A stretch of 64,000 bases of DNA from JAJDIA01 sp031555735. GTDB taxonomy: Bacteria > Bacteroidota > Bacteroidia > Bacteroidales > Tannerellaceae. Made by a program: the position numbers and the translations under genes. A model generated the notes under the pieces. That model was not told the origin of the DNA, did no database searches, and saw only the letters and a program-made list of their open reading frames with translations. How positions within the stretch are numbered: position 1 is the first letter of the stretch; the number at the start of each line of letters is the position of its first letter. Location: contig JAVBUE010000030.1 of assembly GCA_031555735.1 (NCBI GenBank), forward strand, positions 1 to 64,000. Direction: 5' to 3'. Shown piece by piece: positions 50,920 through 61,481 of the stretch.

Positions 50920-52765
50920 GGCCGGGCATGATTACGGCGTTCAACATGTTCTCTTCGACGTATTTGCTGGCGTCGGATATCTGGCCGGTCAGGTATTTCT
51001 CCATCATCAGTTTGCCGATGGGTACACCGTAGTAGGCGCCGAACCCGCCGTTTTCCACATATACGCAGATGGCCACTTTCGGCATATCGCGGGGAGCGAA
51101 GCCGATGAAGGCGGAGTGGTCTTTCCCATGCGGGTTCTCCGCCGTACCGGTTTTACCGCACACCTGGATACCGGGTATGGCGGCCTGCCGGCAGGTGCCT
51201 GCCAGTACTGCCTGGGTCATTCCTTCCACCACCTCTTCATAGTGCCTCTTGTCGATGGAGGTATAATGGCGGGTGGTATAGAGCGAGTCGAGGGAGGTTG
51301 CTTCAATCTCCTTCACCACATGCGGGGCGATGTAGTAGCCCCGGTTGGCGATGGTTGCCGCCAGGTTGCATATCTGCAATGGGGTAGCCAATATTTCACC
51401 CTGACCGATCCCGATTGAGATGATCGTGCTGGATGTCCATCGGTTGCCGTAGTATTTGTTATAGAATTTGCTGTCGGGGATAAAGCCGCGTTTCTCACTG
51501 GGCAGATCCACCCCGAGCCGGTAGCCGTAGCCCATCGATACCATGTGGTTCTTCCATACTTCGAAACCCTCCTGGATGGACGGATAACGGCGGCGGTTGT
51601 CCAGCATATCGTGGAGTCCCCAGCAGAAATAGGAGTTACAGGATGTGGCCAGCGCCGGGATCAGGGAGAGTGGTGAAGGATGTGCGTGGCAGGCGGGCTT
51701 TCCGCCGCGGAAGGTATATCCCATGGCGCAGGAATACGATGTCTGGGGGGTGATCACCCCTTCCTGCAGATAGACAAGCCCCTGTGCCGGTTTGTAGGTG
51801 GATCCCGGGGGATACGTCCCCATGATGGTACGGTTGATCTGCGGTTTAAGCGGGTCTTTCTCCAGGATGGCGTAGTTGTTCCCGCGCTGGCGTCCTACCA
51901 GTAACCGGGGGTCATACGTGGGTGAAGACACCATGCAGAGGACCTCTCCGGTGGACGGTTCGATCATGACGATGCTCCCGATCTTGTTTTGCATCAGCCT
52001 CTCGCCATACGCCTGCAGTTCGATATCGATGGCCATGGTGAGTTTCTTACCGGAAACAGGCGCTTTGTCGTGGGCGCCGTTCTCATACTTCCCTTTCACC
52101 CGTCCGTGGGCGTCGCGCAGCAGGATCTCGACCCCTTTATCACCACGCAGTACTTTCTCGTACGCCTTTTCCACACCGGAGCGACCGGCGTAGTCTCCTT
52201 GTACATAATAATTGTCATCCAGGATATCTCTCTTATCCACTTCGCCCACATCACCCAATACATGGGCGGCATTGGAATATTCGTAGTCGCGGATGGTCCG
52301 GCTCTGAATATAGAATCCAGGGTATTTATACAGTTTTTCCTGTAGCACGCCGTATTCACGGGCGCCCAGTTGGTTCATAAAAAGCTGGGGAACGTAGGAA
52401 GAGTAACCGGGGTTCTTGCGCCGGTCTTTGATCTCCAGGATGCGTTTGTCGAAAATCTCTTTGGTGATCCCCAGCGTACGGCAGAAGTCAAGGGTGTCGA
52501 AAGCCTGTACCTCGCGCATGATCATCATTACGTCGTAGGCGGGTTGGTTGACTACCAGCAACCGCCCTTCGCGGTCGTAAATCATCCCGCGCGACGGGTA
52601 GAGTGTTTTCTTCAGGAACGCATTGCTGTCGGCCCACTGCTTATACTCCTCGCTGGATATCTGCAGGAGGAAGAGGCGGATGATGTAGATCACCACCACG
52701 GCGACGACGGCTCCGCTCAGGACGTACCGCCGGTTGCCTAATATGAATTTCGTGTCACTCTCCAC
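50909..52765 (-). CDS. mrdA: penicillin-binding protein 2
   Basis: A 618-residue class B transpeptidase: one N-terminal membrane anchor (VLSGAVVAVVVIYIIRLFLL), a PBP dimerisation domain, and a catalytic domain with PPGSTYKPAQG (active Ser in S-x-x-K), SCNSY (S-x-N) and CGKTGTAE (K-T-G). It cross-links new glycan strands made by RodA. Overlaps both rodA and mreD. Confidence 0.96.
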   Translation of the reverse strand: MESDTKFILGNRRYVLSGAVVAVVVIYIIRLFLLQISSEEYKQWADSNAFLKKTLYPSRGMIYDREGRLLVVNQPAYDVMMIMREVQAFDTLDFCRTLGITKEIFDKRILEIKDRRKNPGYSSYVPQLFMNQLGAREYGVLQEKLYKYPGFYIQSRTIRDYEYSNAAHVLGDVGEVDKRDILDDNYYVQGDYAGRSGVEKAYEKVLRGDKGVEILLRDAHGRVKGKYENGAHDKAPVSGKKLTMAIDIELQAYGERLMQNKIGSIVMIEPSTGEVLCMVSSPTYDPRLLVGRQRGNNYAILEKDPLKPQINRTIMGTYPPGSTYKPAQGLVYLQEGVITPQTSYSCAMGYTFRGGKPACHAHPSPLSLIPALATSCNSYFCWGLHDMLDNRRRYPSIQEGFEVWKNHMVSMGYGYRLGVDLPSEKRGFIPDSKFYNKYYGNRWTSSTIISIGIGQGEILATPLQICNLAATIANRGYYIAPHVVKEIEATSLDSLYTTRHYTSIDKRHYEEVVEGMTQAVLAGTCRQAAIPGIQVCGKTGTAENPHGKDHSAFIGFAPRDMPKVAICVYVENGGFGAYYGVPIGKLMMEKYLTGQISDASKYVEENMLNAVIMPGHGY

Positions 52766-53273
52766 TTTTTGGGGTCTCCAGATTGAATGCTTCTACGGTA
52801 CATACCAGCAGGATGGTCAGTATGACGCTGGATAGGATGCGGAGGACAAGGAACAGCGGATCAAACAGCGAGAAAGATTCGATCAGGAAGAGGGCGGTGT
52901 GATGGATCAGCACGAAGGTCACCGCATACCGCAGGAACCCCCCCGGCCCAAAGGAGTGGAACGAAGGCGTGATGCCTTCCGCCAGATCCCTTCCCATAAA
53001 CAAACGGATCAGGGGATCACGTACAAAGCCGGCCAGGGTACAGGCTGCCGCATGCATCCCCGGCGTATTGGAAAAGGAGTCGATTACCAGGCCGGTCAGG
53101 AACGAGAGGATCAGCACATGCGTACGGGAGATGCCCACCGGTAGCTTGAGCAGGAAATACAGATACAGGAAAGGGGTGGCAATGCGGAAGAAGTGGATGT
53201 TGTTCAGGATCAGTACCTGAAGGGATACAAATACCACGAAATAGATCGCACCTTTCAATACATTATTAATCAT
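52755..53273 (-). CDS. mreD: rod-shape determining membrane protein MreD
   Basis: A 172-residue protein with five or six membrane segments, in the position and of the size of MreD: VLKGAIYFVVFVSLQVLILNNIHFF at the start and LTGLVIDSFSNTPGMHAAACTL in the middle. The sequence is diverged, so the name rests partly on operon order. It overlaps mreC by 8 bp and mrdA by 11 bp. Confidence 0.88.
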   Translation of the reverse strand: MINNVLKGAIYFVVFVSLQVLILNNIHFFRIATPFLYLYFLLKLPVGISRTHVLILSFLTGLVIDSFSNTPGMHAAACTLAGFVRDPLIRLFMGRDLAEGITPSFHSFGPGGFLRYAVTFVLIHHTALFLIESFSLFDPLFLVLRILSSVILTILLVCTVEAFNLETPKSGE

Positions 53274-54117
53274 GACGTTTGGCCTCCTGTTCGATGAGCT
53301 GTTGTTCGTCCGAATTGTTATAGCGGATCACGCGTACATAATTTAATGCGTGGAAATCTGTTGCCAGTTCCACTTCCAATGAATTGAAGTTGTCGTCGTG
53401 CTGGCGTTCGTACTTATGGATCGTCCCGATGATGATGTTCTCGGGGAATGCCCTCGAATAGCCGCTCGTCACGATGGTATCGCCCTGTTGGAATTCCACA
53501 TGGCGCGCCAGCTCGTTCAGGCTGACATAACGGGGACTGCGTCCGTTCCAGTGCAAAGACCCGAAGTAGTTGCTTCCCAACACCTTCCCGCTCAGTTTGA
53601 ACTTGGGGTTGATGGGCGGTATCACTACGGAGAAATGGTCGAAGGCCGTCGTGACGATACCCACAATTCCCCGCTCGGAAACCACTCCCATATCCGGGGC
53701 GACACCGTCTTTCCTCCCTTTGTTGATCGTGATATAGTTGGATACCCGCGCCACTGAATTATTCACCACCTTCGCGATGATCGTGCTGTAGGGGAATACC
53801 CCGGTGGAATCCACGAACCCGGTGAAGGTGATGGTGTCGGCCGTCAGCTGGTCCAGGTGTTGCCGCAATTGCAGCAGTTGCATCTCCAGCTCGTCGTTCC
53901 GTTCCAGCAGGGCGCGGTTGGTTTTCTGCAGGCTCAGGTACGCGGTTACCGCTCCCGAGATGCGGGAGATATTCCCGGTCACCACATTGGCCGAACTGAT
54001 CATGGCATTCCGCTGGTAGGCGTTGTCCCGGAAGATCAGCATAAACGATAAGATCTCCAGCAAGAGAAAAAGCCACCAATGCCTCTTCCGGATCAGGAAA
54101 TCGATGAGTTTACGCAT
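53266..54117 (-). CDS. mreC: rod-shape determining protein MreC
   Basis: A 283-residue protein with one N-terminal membrane segment (WWLFLLLEILSFMLIF), a coiled coil (residues ~65-95, LLERNDELEMQLLQLRQHLDQL) and the MreC beta domain (YITINKGRKDGVAPDMGVVSERGIVGIV ... GDTIVTSGYSRAFPENIIIGTI). It links MreB to the periplasmic elongation enzymes. Confidence 0.94.
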   Translation of the reverse strand: MRKLIDFLIRKRHWWLFLLLEILSFMLIFRDNAYQRNAMISSANVVTGNISRISGAVTAYLSLQKTNRALLERNDELEMQLLQLRQHLDQLTADTITFTGFVDSTGVFPYSTIIAKVVNNSVARVSNYITINKGRKDGVAPDMGVVSERGIVGIVTTAFDHFSVVIPPINPKFKLSGKVLGSNYFGSLHWNGRSPRYVSLNELARHVEFQQGDTIVTSGYSRAFPENIIIGTIHKYERQHDDNFNSLEVELATDFHALNYVRVIRYNNSDEQQLIEQEAKRHD

Positions 54118-54142
54118 AGCCGGTACGTATGGTTACAACAGG

Positions 54143-55162
54143 TTATCGAATCAGGAAATTGAATTTGTCGATGTTCTTCAATGCCACACCCGTACCTTTG
54201 GCAACCGCGTGCAAGGGATCTTCGGCAATAAGGAATTTGATGTTGATCTTATCCGTTAACCGTTTGTCGAGACCACGCAGTAAAGCGCCGCCGCCGGCCA
54301 GGTAAATCCCGTTGCGGACGATATCGGCATACAGCTCGGGAGGTGTCTGTTCCAACGCGCTCAGGATAGCGGCTTCCATTTTTGAGATCGATTTCTCCAT
54401 GCAATGGGCGATCTCCTGGTAGGATACGGGCACTTCCATCGGCAGGGCCGTCATCTGGTTCGGACCGTGTACGATGAAATCTTCCGGCGGGTTATCCAGG
54501 GAGGTGAGGGCTGATCCTACGTTGATCTTGATCGATTCGGCCGTCCGTTCACCCACCTTCACGTTGTGCTGGCGACGCATGTATTCCATGATGTCGGCCG
54601 TCAGGTCGTCGCCGGCAATGCGGATCGACTTGTTGGACACGATACCACCCAGCGATATCACGGCGATCTCAGTCGTTCCCCCGCCTATATCCACGATCAT
54701 ATTCCCTTCGGGCGCTTCCACATTGATGCCGATCCCGATAGCGGCGGCCATCGGTTCGTAGATCATATATACGTCGCGTCCCCCGGCATGTTCGGCCGAG
54801 TCGCGTACGGCACGTATCTCCACCTCCGTACTGCCCGAAGGGATACAGATAACGATCCGCAGGGAGGGGGAGAACAGGCGGCTTTTCGGATTGATCATTT
54901 TGATCATACCCCGGATCATCTGCTCCGCGGCGAAGAAATCGGCGATCACGCCATCTCTCAGGGGGCGGATCGTCCGGATGTTTTCGTGTGTCTTGCCATG
55001 CATCTGGCGCGCTTTTTCGCCGACAGCCAGCACCCTGTCCGACCGGCGGTCGAGGGCAACGACGGAAGGTTGGTCCACCACCACTTTCCCATTACTGATA
55101 ATGATGGTGTTGGCCGTTCCAAGGTCGATCGCCAGTTCTTGTGTGAAAGAGAATAATCCCAT
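54143..55162 (-). CDS. mreB: actin-like rod-shape protein MreB
   Basis: A 339-residue bacterial actin. Phosphate 1 (AIDLGTANTIII), the connect and phosphate 2 (MIVDIGGGTTEIAVISLGGIV) and the adenosine motif (GIYLAGGGALLRGLD) are all present. It organises lateral wall synthesis. It lies 17 bp after purH, so the shape genes are probably transcribed together with a purine synthesis gene. Confidence 0.97.
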   Translation of the reverse strand: MGLFSFTQELAIDLGTANTIIISNGKVVVDQPSVVALDRRSDRVLAVGEKARQMHGKTHENIRTIRPLRDGVIADFFAAEQMIRGMIKMINPKSRLFSPSLRIVICIPSGSTEVEIRAVRDSAEHAGGRDVYMIYEPMAAAIGIGINVEAPEGNMIVDIGGGTTEIAVISLGGIVSNKSIRIAGDDLTADIMEYMRRQHNVKVGERTAESIKINVGSALTSLDNPPEDFIVHGPNQMTALPMEVPVSYQEIAHCMEKSISKMEAAILSALEQTPPELYADIVRNGIYLAGGGALLRGLDKRLTDKINIKFLIAEDPLHAVAKGTGVALKNIDKFNFLIR

Positions 55163-55179
55163 ATACTTTTGTTGATTTT

Positions 55180-56703
55180 TTAATGTTTAAAATGACGGAC
55201 GCCCGTCTTTACCATCGCCAGGTTGTGCGCGTTGCAGTACTCGGTGGACAACTGGTCGTTCACCGATCCGCCCGGTTGTATAACGGCGGTGATACCCGCC
55301 TTATCGGCAATCTCCACACAGTCGGGGAAGGGGAAGAAGGCATCCGAAGCCATCACCGCGCCGTTGAGGTCGAATGCAAACGAACGGGCTTTCTCGATCG
55401 CCTGCTTCAACGCGTCCACACGGGAGGTTTGTCCCACGCCGCTGGCGCATAGTTGTTTGTTCTTCACCAGTGTGATGGCGTTCGATTTGCTGTGTTTCAC
55501 CAGTTTGTTGGCAAACAGCAGGTCGTCCACCTCCTGTGCCGACGGTTGGCGGTTGGTCACCGGTTCCAGGTCGGCCGCCTGTTGGATACTGAGGTCTTTT
55601 TCCTGCACCAATACGCCGTTCAGCAGCGAACGGAACTGTGTGCCCGGTGTCTGGCCGGGTTTGCGTACCAGGATGATACGGTTTTTCTTCTGCATCAGCA
55701 CCTCCAGCGCCTCCGGGTCGTATGCCGGGGCGATGACGACTTCGAAGAAGATCTTGTGCATCTCTTCGGCCGCTTCTTTATCGATCGTCGTGTTGGTCAC
55801 CAGGATACCGCCGAAAGCCGAGACAGGGTCGCCGGCCAGGGCGTCTTTCCACGCTTCGGTCACCGTCGGACGTGAAGCGATCCCGCAGGCATTGTTATGC
55901 TTGAGGATGGCGAAGGTCAGCTCGTCGAATTCATCGATCAGCGTCACCGCGGCATCGATATCCAGCAGGTTGTTATAGGAGATTTCCTTGCCGTTCAGTT
56001 GTTCGAACATCGCCGCGAAGTCGCCGAAGAACTGGGCTGCCTGGTGCGGGTTCTCCCCGTAACGCAGGTGCATCGGCTGTTCGGCAGCCACACGCAGGTG
56101 CGAGCCTCCGGCTTGGTCGAAGTACGTGAAGATGGCGCTGTCGTAGCCCGAAGAAACGGCAAACGCTTCTTTGGCAAACCAGCGGCGGTCTTCCACGGTC
56201 GATTCGGCGCCTTTGTCATTCAGCAACTGCATCAACGGCTGGTACTGTCCTTTGGAGGCTACGATGATCACATCTTTGTAGTTCTTTGCCGCCGCACGGA
56301 TCAGCGAGATACCGCCGATATCGATCTTTTCGATGATGTCGGCATCCGGAGCGCCGGAGGCAACCGTTTCTTCAAACGGGTAAAGATCCACGATCACGAG
56401 GTCTATCTCCGGTATGTCGTATGTCTGGATTTGTTCATTGTCCTGCGGGTTGTCGCGGCGTGTCAGGATGCCGCCGAATACTTTCGGGTGGAGTGTTTTT
56501 ACGCGTCCGCCCAGGATGGAAGGATAACCGGTCAGGTCTTCCACCGCGTCACAGGGGATACCCAGTGATTCGATAAACGTCTGTGTGCCGCCGGTGGATA
56601 CGAAGGTCACTCCTTCGCTATGTAGTTTCCTGAGAATATCATCCAAGCCTTCTTTGTAGTAAACAGACACCAACGCCCGTTTAATCCTTTTCGTTGTAAC
56701 CAT
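55180..56703 (-). CDS. purH: bifunctional AICAR transformylase/IMP cyclohydrolase
   Basis: A 507-residue enzyme performing the last two steps of IMP synthesis. The N-terminal cyclohydrolase has VSTGGTQTFIESLGIPC and GRVKTLHPKVFGGIL; the C-terminal transformylase has the catalytic KHSKSNAITLVKNKQLCASGVGQTSRVDA with its Lys-His. Full length. It is the first gene of the purH-mreBCD-mrdA-rodA run and has a promoter at 56736-56769. Confidence 0.97.
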   Translation of the reverse strand: MVTTKRIKRALVSVYYKEGLDDILRKLHSEGVTFVSTGGTQTFIESLGIPCDAVEDLTGYPSILGGRVKTLHPKVFGGILTRRDNPQDNEQIQTYDIPEIDLVIVDLYPFEETVASGAPDADIIEKIDIGGISLIRAAAKNYKDVIIVASKGQYQPLMQLLNDKGAESTVEDRRWFAKEAFAVSSGYDSAIFTYFDQAGGSHLRVAAEQPMHLRYGENPHQAAQFFGDFAAMFEQLNGKEISYNNLLDIDAAVTLIDEFDELTFAILKHNNACGIASRPTVTEAWKDALAGDPVSAFGGILVTNTTIDKEAAEEMHKIFFEVVIAPAYDPEALEVLMQKKNRIILVRKPGQTPGTQFRSLLNGVLVQEKDLSIQQAADLEPVTNRQPSAQEVDDLLFANKLVKHSKSNAITLVKNKQLCASGVGQTSRVDALKQAIEKARSFAFDLNGAVMASDAFFPFPDCVEIADKAGITAVIQPGGSVNDQLSTEYCNAHNLAMVKTGVRHFKH

Positions 56704-56735
56704 GTTATGGAAGTCGTTTATAATGTTTTAGAGCA

Positions 56736-56769
56736 CAAAAGTAGCTATATTATTTAGATACGCCCCAAA
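56736..56769 (-). promoter_or_regulatory. promoter of the purH-mre-mrd operon
   Basis: On the minus strand TTTG (56766-56769), a 22-bp spacer and TACTTTTG (56736-56743), with a 32-nt leader. The spacer is slightly long. The remaining part of the gap to 56915 holds no further clear signal. Confidence 0.55.
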
Positions 56770-56915
56770 GAAAACGATGAAAAAACAGCCTCATTTGTCA
56801 GTAGTTGCATTTATCCAGCCCGTGGCGGGCGAATAAATCGGTTCTGTTCTAAACAAAAGTTTCTTCAATACAGTTAAAACAATAGAAAGTATCTGATAAT
56901 GTAAACAGCAAACCG

Positions 56916-57986
56916 ATGAAACATCAACCTATTTTAATGAATATATGTGCCACGTTGGGGATCTCCATTGTGGCCGCCCTCGCGGCATGTAAAGGGACAG
57001 GAAGCCCCAAAGGGGGCGATGCGGGAGCCCCCCCGCCCGACAGTATTCCCGAACCCGTCATGGTATGGATACCCGGAGGCGGGTTTACGATGGGTACCGA
57101 TGACCTGCGCAGCATGCCGAACGAACGACCGGCGCATACCGTCAGCGTGGAAGGGTTCTGGATGGACGAACACGCGGTGACCAATGCCGAGTTCCGCCGC
57201 TTTGTGGAGGCTACCGGCTACCAGACCACCGCCGAGCTGCCCGTTGACTGGGAAGAGCTCAGCCTCCAACTGCCTGCCGGTACGCAGAAGCCCGACGATG
57301 CGATGCTCCAACCCGGATCGATGGTTTTCACCCCGCCTGCGCATCCCGTTGACCTGAAAGATATGTCGGGCTGGTGGCAGTGGACGCCCGGCGCCGACTG
57401 GCAACACCCCGAAGGCCCCGGCAGCTCGATCGAAGGCAAAGACAACTACCCCGTGACGCAGGTCTCTTGGGATGATGCCGCCGCCTATGCCGCCTGGGCG
57501 GGCAAGCGTCTCCCCACAGAAGCCGAATGGGAATTTGCCGCCTGGGGCGGCAGGCAGGGGACGCGTTATTACTGGGGCGACCAACTGGTGGTGGACGGAC
57601 AGTATATGGCGAATACCTTCACCGGTGAGTTCCCCTATAAAAATACAGGAACGGATGGGTTCGACAAGCTCGCCCCTGTGAAATCGTTCCCCGCCAACGG
57701 CTTCGGATTGTACGACATGGCAGGCAATGTATGGAACTGGACGGCTGACCTCTACAACGAAGCCAACCACGCCGAACTATCGGCCGCCTGCTACGCGCCG
57801 TCGGATAACCCCCGCCAGATGATCGCCGCGCCCGGTGAACAGCGCCGGGTTACCAAAGGAGGTTCTTTCCTCTGTAACCCCTCCTACTGCGAAAGCTACC
57901 GTCCCACCGCCCGGCGGGGTACACCGCACGACACGGGGATGGAACATATCGGTTTCCGATGCGTGAAGAGCGCCACCCATACCTGA
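56916..57986 (+). CDS. formylglycine-generating-enzyme (SUMF1) family lipoprotein
   Basis: A 356-residue lipoprotein (lipobox LAAC) with a full FGE/SUMF1 domain: PGGGFTMGTD, PAHTVSVEGFWMDEHAVTNAEFRRF, PVTQVSWDDAAAYAAWAGKRLPTEAEWEFAAWGG, and GGSFLCNPSYCESYRPTARRGT. Unlike most Bacteroidetes SUMF1-like proteins (such as GldJ/K types), it keeps both cysteines (C320 and C325) that bind copper and oxidise the sulfatase Cys to formylglycine in true FGEs. An extracytoplasmic lipid-anchored FGE in an anaerobe is odd because the known reaction needs oxygen. No sulfatase is in the window. Confidence 0.85.
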   Translation: MKHQPILMNICATLGISIVAALAACKGTGSPKGGDAGAPPPDSIPEPVMVWIPGGGFTMGTDDLRSMPNERPAHTVSVEGFWMDEHAVTNAEFRRFVEATGYQTTAELPVDWEELSLQLPAGTQKPDDAMLQPGSMVFTPPAHPVDLKDMSGWWQWTPGADWQHPEGPGSSIEGKDNYPVTQVSWDDAAAYAAWAGKRLPTEAEWEFAAWGGRQGTRYYWGDQLVVDGQYMANTFTGEFPYKNTGTDGFDKLAPVKSFPANGFGLYDMAGNVWNWTADLYNEANHAELSAACYAPSDNPRQMIAAPGEQRRVTKGGSFLCNPSYCESYRPTARRGTPHDTGMEHIGFRCVKSATHT

Positions 57987-58018
57987 TACCCATTTCTTCT
58001 AAACAGTATAAAACCCGA

Positions 58019-59065
58019 ATGCAAATGAAAAAGTACAGTTTGATCCTCCTCATCCTGTCCGGTACCACCTTGTGGTCGTGTACCGGGGTGATGAAAGAAA
58101 AAGTAGTAAAACAAGACGAGAAGCAGGCCGAACAGGATAAGCTTGCCCAGACCGATCCGCTGCCGTCGTGGAACAACACCCCGGCCAGGCAGGCTATCAT
58201 CGACTTCGTGACGAAGGTGACCGTGCCCGGTGGCGAAGACTATATCCCGGATGCCGACCGGATCGCTACCTTCGACAACGACGGCACCCTCTGGTGTGAA
58301 CAACCCCTCTATTTTGAGTTCGTCTATTCGCTCGACGCCCTTAAGGCTATCGTTCGGGAGAAGCCCGAGCTACAGAAGAAGCCTGAGCTGAAAGCCCTGG
58401 CGGCCGGCGATCCCACCCTGCTGCTCAAGGGTGGCGAGAAAGGGATGCTGGAGGCTTTTGCCATCTCGCATGTGGCGGTATTGCCCGATGAGTTCGACCG
58501 GATGGCTACCGCCTGGCTCGACACTGCCACGCACAAACGGTTCAACCGGAAATATACGGAGCTGATCTACCAGCCGATGGTGGAGTTGCTGTTGTATCTG
58601 CAGGATCATCATTTCAAGACGTTTATCGTCTCCGGCGGTTCCTCCATGTTTATCCGGCAGTTCAGCGAAGACTTGTACGGAATCCCCGCGGAACGGGTGA
58701 TCGGCACCATGTTCAAAGCCTCCTGGGTGGCCGAAAGCAAGTCGGTAATCTATACCCCTGAGTTATGGCATAACGACGACAATGTGGGTAAACCCGAAGG
58801 GATCCTCCAGTTGATCGGCCGTAAGCCGGTCCTGGCGTTCGGTAATTCCGACGGCGACCGGCAGATGCTCGAATGGACGGCTACGGATAATCCTTATGCT
58901 TCTCTCTCCCTCCTGTTGCATCATACCGATGCCGAGCGGGAATATGCCTACGACAGAGATTCCAGGATAGGCAAGCTTGATGAAGCCCTCACCGAAGGGA
59001 AGGCCAACGGCTGGATCATCGTGGACATGAAGAAAGATTTCAACAAAATATTCTCTTTTGAATAA
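58019..59065 (+). CDS. HAD superfamily phosphatase-like lipoprotein
   Basis: A 348-residue lipoprotein (signal ending GTTLWSC) of the haloacid dehalogenase superfamily: motif I ATFDNDGTLW, motif II FIVSGGSSMF, a Lys in the WVAESKSVIY region and motif IV LAFGNSDGDRQML. An N-terminal linker of charged residues (KQDEKQAEQDK) follows the anchor. Such exported HADs remove phosphate from small molecules; the substrate is unknown. Starts at 58019 and 58025 are equally possible. It lies 32 bp after the FGE-like gene and just before the moxR cluster. Confidence 0.82.
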   Translation: MQMKKYSLILLILSGTTLWSCTGVMKEKVVKQDEKQAEQDKLAQTDPLPSWNNTPARQAIIDFVTKVTVPGGEDYIPDADRIATFDNDGTLWCEQPLYFEFVYSLDALKAIVREKPELQKKPELKALAAGDPTLLLKGGEKGMLEAFAISHVAVLPDEFDRMATAWLDTATHKRFNRKYTELIYQPMVELLLYLQDHHFKTFIVSGGSSMFIRQFSEDLYGIPAERVIGTMFKASWVAESKSVIYTPELWHNDDNVGKPEGILQLIGRKPVLAFGNSDGDRQMLEWTATDNPYASLSLLLHHTDAEREYAYDRDSRIGKLDEALTEGKANGWIIVDMKKDFNKIFSFE

Positions 59066-59074
59066 ACAGAACGT

Positions 59075-60034
<960 letters not shown>

Positions 60035-60045
60035 TCATATAATAA

Positions 60046-61002
60046 ATGTATCCGTGTACGATGAAGCCTTCTTCACACCCTTGCCCCGTTGAGGTAGCCA
60101 CCACGCTGGACGACCTGATGCGGTTCGAATACATGGTGCAGGCCGGGCAGATCCTGCCCAACCGCCCGATCTATTCGCTCCTGGCCGGCCGCCATGCCGC
60201 GCGGATGCGGGGAAGGGGACTCGATTTTGAAGAGGTGCGCCTCTATGTGCCCGGCGACGATATCCGGAATATCGACTGGAAAGTCACGGCGCGTAACATC
60301 AACACCTACTCCAAGGTGTTCAACGAAGAGAAAGAACGGCCCACCTTCACGCTGCTCGACCAGAGCGCCGTGATGTTCTTCGGGTCCGGGCGATATGTAA
60401 AGTCAGTCACCGCCGCCCATGTCGCCGCCCTGACAGCCTTCTATACGCTGAAGCGCGGCGACCGTTTCGGCGGGATCATCTTCAATGAGGAGGGCTACGA
60501 TTATGTGGCGCCCAAACGGAACAAGGTGGTGGTCGAGCATTTCCTGCAGCAGGTGGTGGCACGTAACAACGCTTTGCCCCGACGTACGGTGATGACGGCC
60601 AATACCCCGCTAATCAATGAGATGCTGGGGCGGGTGCAACGGCTGGTGACGCACGATTATGTGGTGACCGTCATCACCAACGCCCTCATGCTCGACACCG
60701 ACGGCAAGCACCTGCTCCGCAGCCTGTCGTACCGCAACGACCTCATCCTCGTGCATGTGGAAGATCCGATGGATCGTGTCCTGCCGCCGGGCAAGCTGGT
60801 GCTTTCCGACGGACGGCGGCAGATCAACTGGAACAGCGCCCGCCGCCGCTGGGGGGAGGAATATACGGCCGACTACGACCGCCGGATCGGCAGCCTCACT
60901 GAAGAGTTCCGTCCTTACGGTATCCCCGTCTCCATCCTGTCCACGGCCTCGCCTGTGGAAGAACAACTGAAAGAAAAAATCGGAAATCGCCTGCGCTCAT
61001 GA
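60046..61002 (+). CDS. DUF58 domain protein of the Bat cluster
   Basis: A 318-residue DUF58 protein. The hallmark segment RMRGRGLDFEEVRLYVPGDDIRNIDWKVTARNINTYSKVFNEEKE is present, followed by a VWA-like fold (TFTLLDQSAVMFFGSGRYVKSVTAAHVAAL). DUF58 proteins regularly sit between moxR and VWA genes. The start could also be the Met six codons in. It overlaps the next gene by 4 bp. Confidence 0.9.
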   Translation: MYPCTMKPSSHPCPVEVATTLDDLMRFEYMVQAGQILPNRPIYSLLAGRHAARMRGRGLDFEEVRLYVPGDDIRNIDWKVTARNINTYSKVFNEEKERPTFTLLDQSAVMFFGSGRYVKSVTAAHVAALTAFYTLKRGDRFGGIIFNEEGYDYVAPKRNKVVVEHFLQQVVARNNALPRRTVMTANTPLINEMLGRVQRLVTHDYVVTVITNALMLDTDGKHLLRSLSYRNDLILVHVEDPMDRVLPPGKLVLSDGRRQINWNSARRRWGEEYTADYDRRIGSLTEEFRPYGIPVSILSTASPVEEQLKEKIGNRLRS

Positions 61003-61481
61003 ACGACTCGATCCCCGCATTCGCTTCCTATATCGAACCGGCGCCGGTAGCCTTCACGCCCGATGCCCCGGGATGGTATGTCGTCGGCTGCCTGCTGGCA
61101 CTGGCGCTGCTGGCCGTGGCTTTCTTTGCCGGGAGGCGCTACCGCCGTAACCGCTACCGCCGTGTCGCCCTCGGCTGGTTGGAAGGCGAAGAACGGCGAT
61201 TGCTGGCTGCTGCCGACTATCCGCGCCTCGTCTATGTGGCTGACATGCTTCTCAAGCGGATCCTGATCCGGCTGCATAAGCAGGAGGAGGCGGTCTCCCT
61301 GCGAGGCGTTGCCTGGGTGGATTACCTCAACCGCCACTGCCCTGCCGTGGCTTTCACGCCGGGCGATGCCGAAACGATCAGCGCCCTGTACGACAGCCGC
61401 CGCACGATGGACAGGCAACAGGCGGTGGCCTTTACCTCCCGGGCGAAACGTTGGATCCGTAAACACCGTGTCGGCGTATGA
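60999..61481 (+). CDS. DUF4381 membrane protein of the Bat cluster
   Basis: A 160-residue protein with a short periplasmic N-terminus, one membrane segment (WYVVGCLLALALLAVAFFAG) and a basic, helical cytoplasmic part (GRRYRRNRYRRVALGWLEGEERRLLAAADYPRLVYVADMLLKRILI). This is the DUF4381 layout found in MoxR-Bat operons. Start and stop both overlap neighbours by 4 bp. Confidence 0.82.
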   Translation: MNDSIPAFASYIEPAPVAFTPDAPGWYVVGCLLALALLAVAFFAGRRYRRNRYRRVALGWLEGEERRLLAAADYPRLVYVADMLLKRILIRLHKQEEAVSLRGVAWVDYLNRHCPAVAFTPGDAETISALYDSRRTMDRQQAVAFTSRAKRWIRKHRVGV

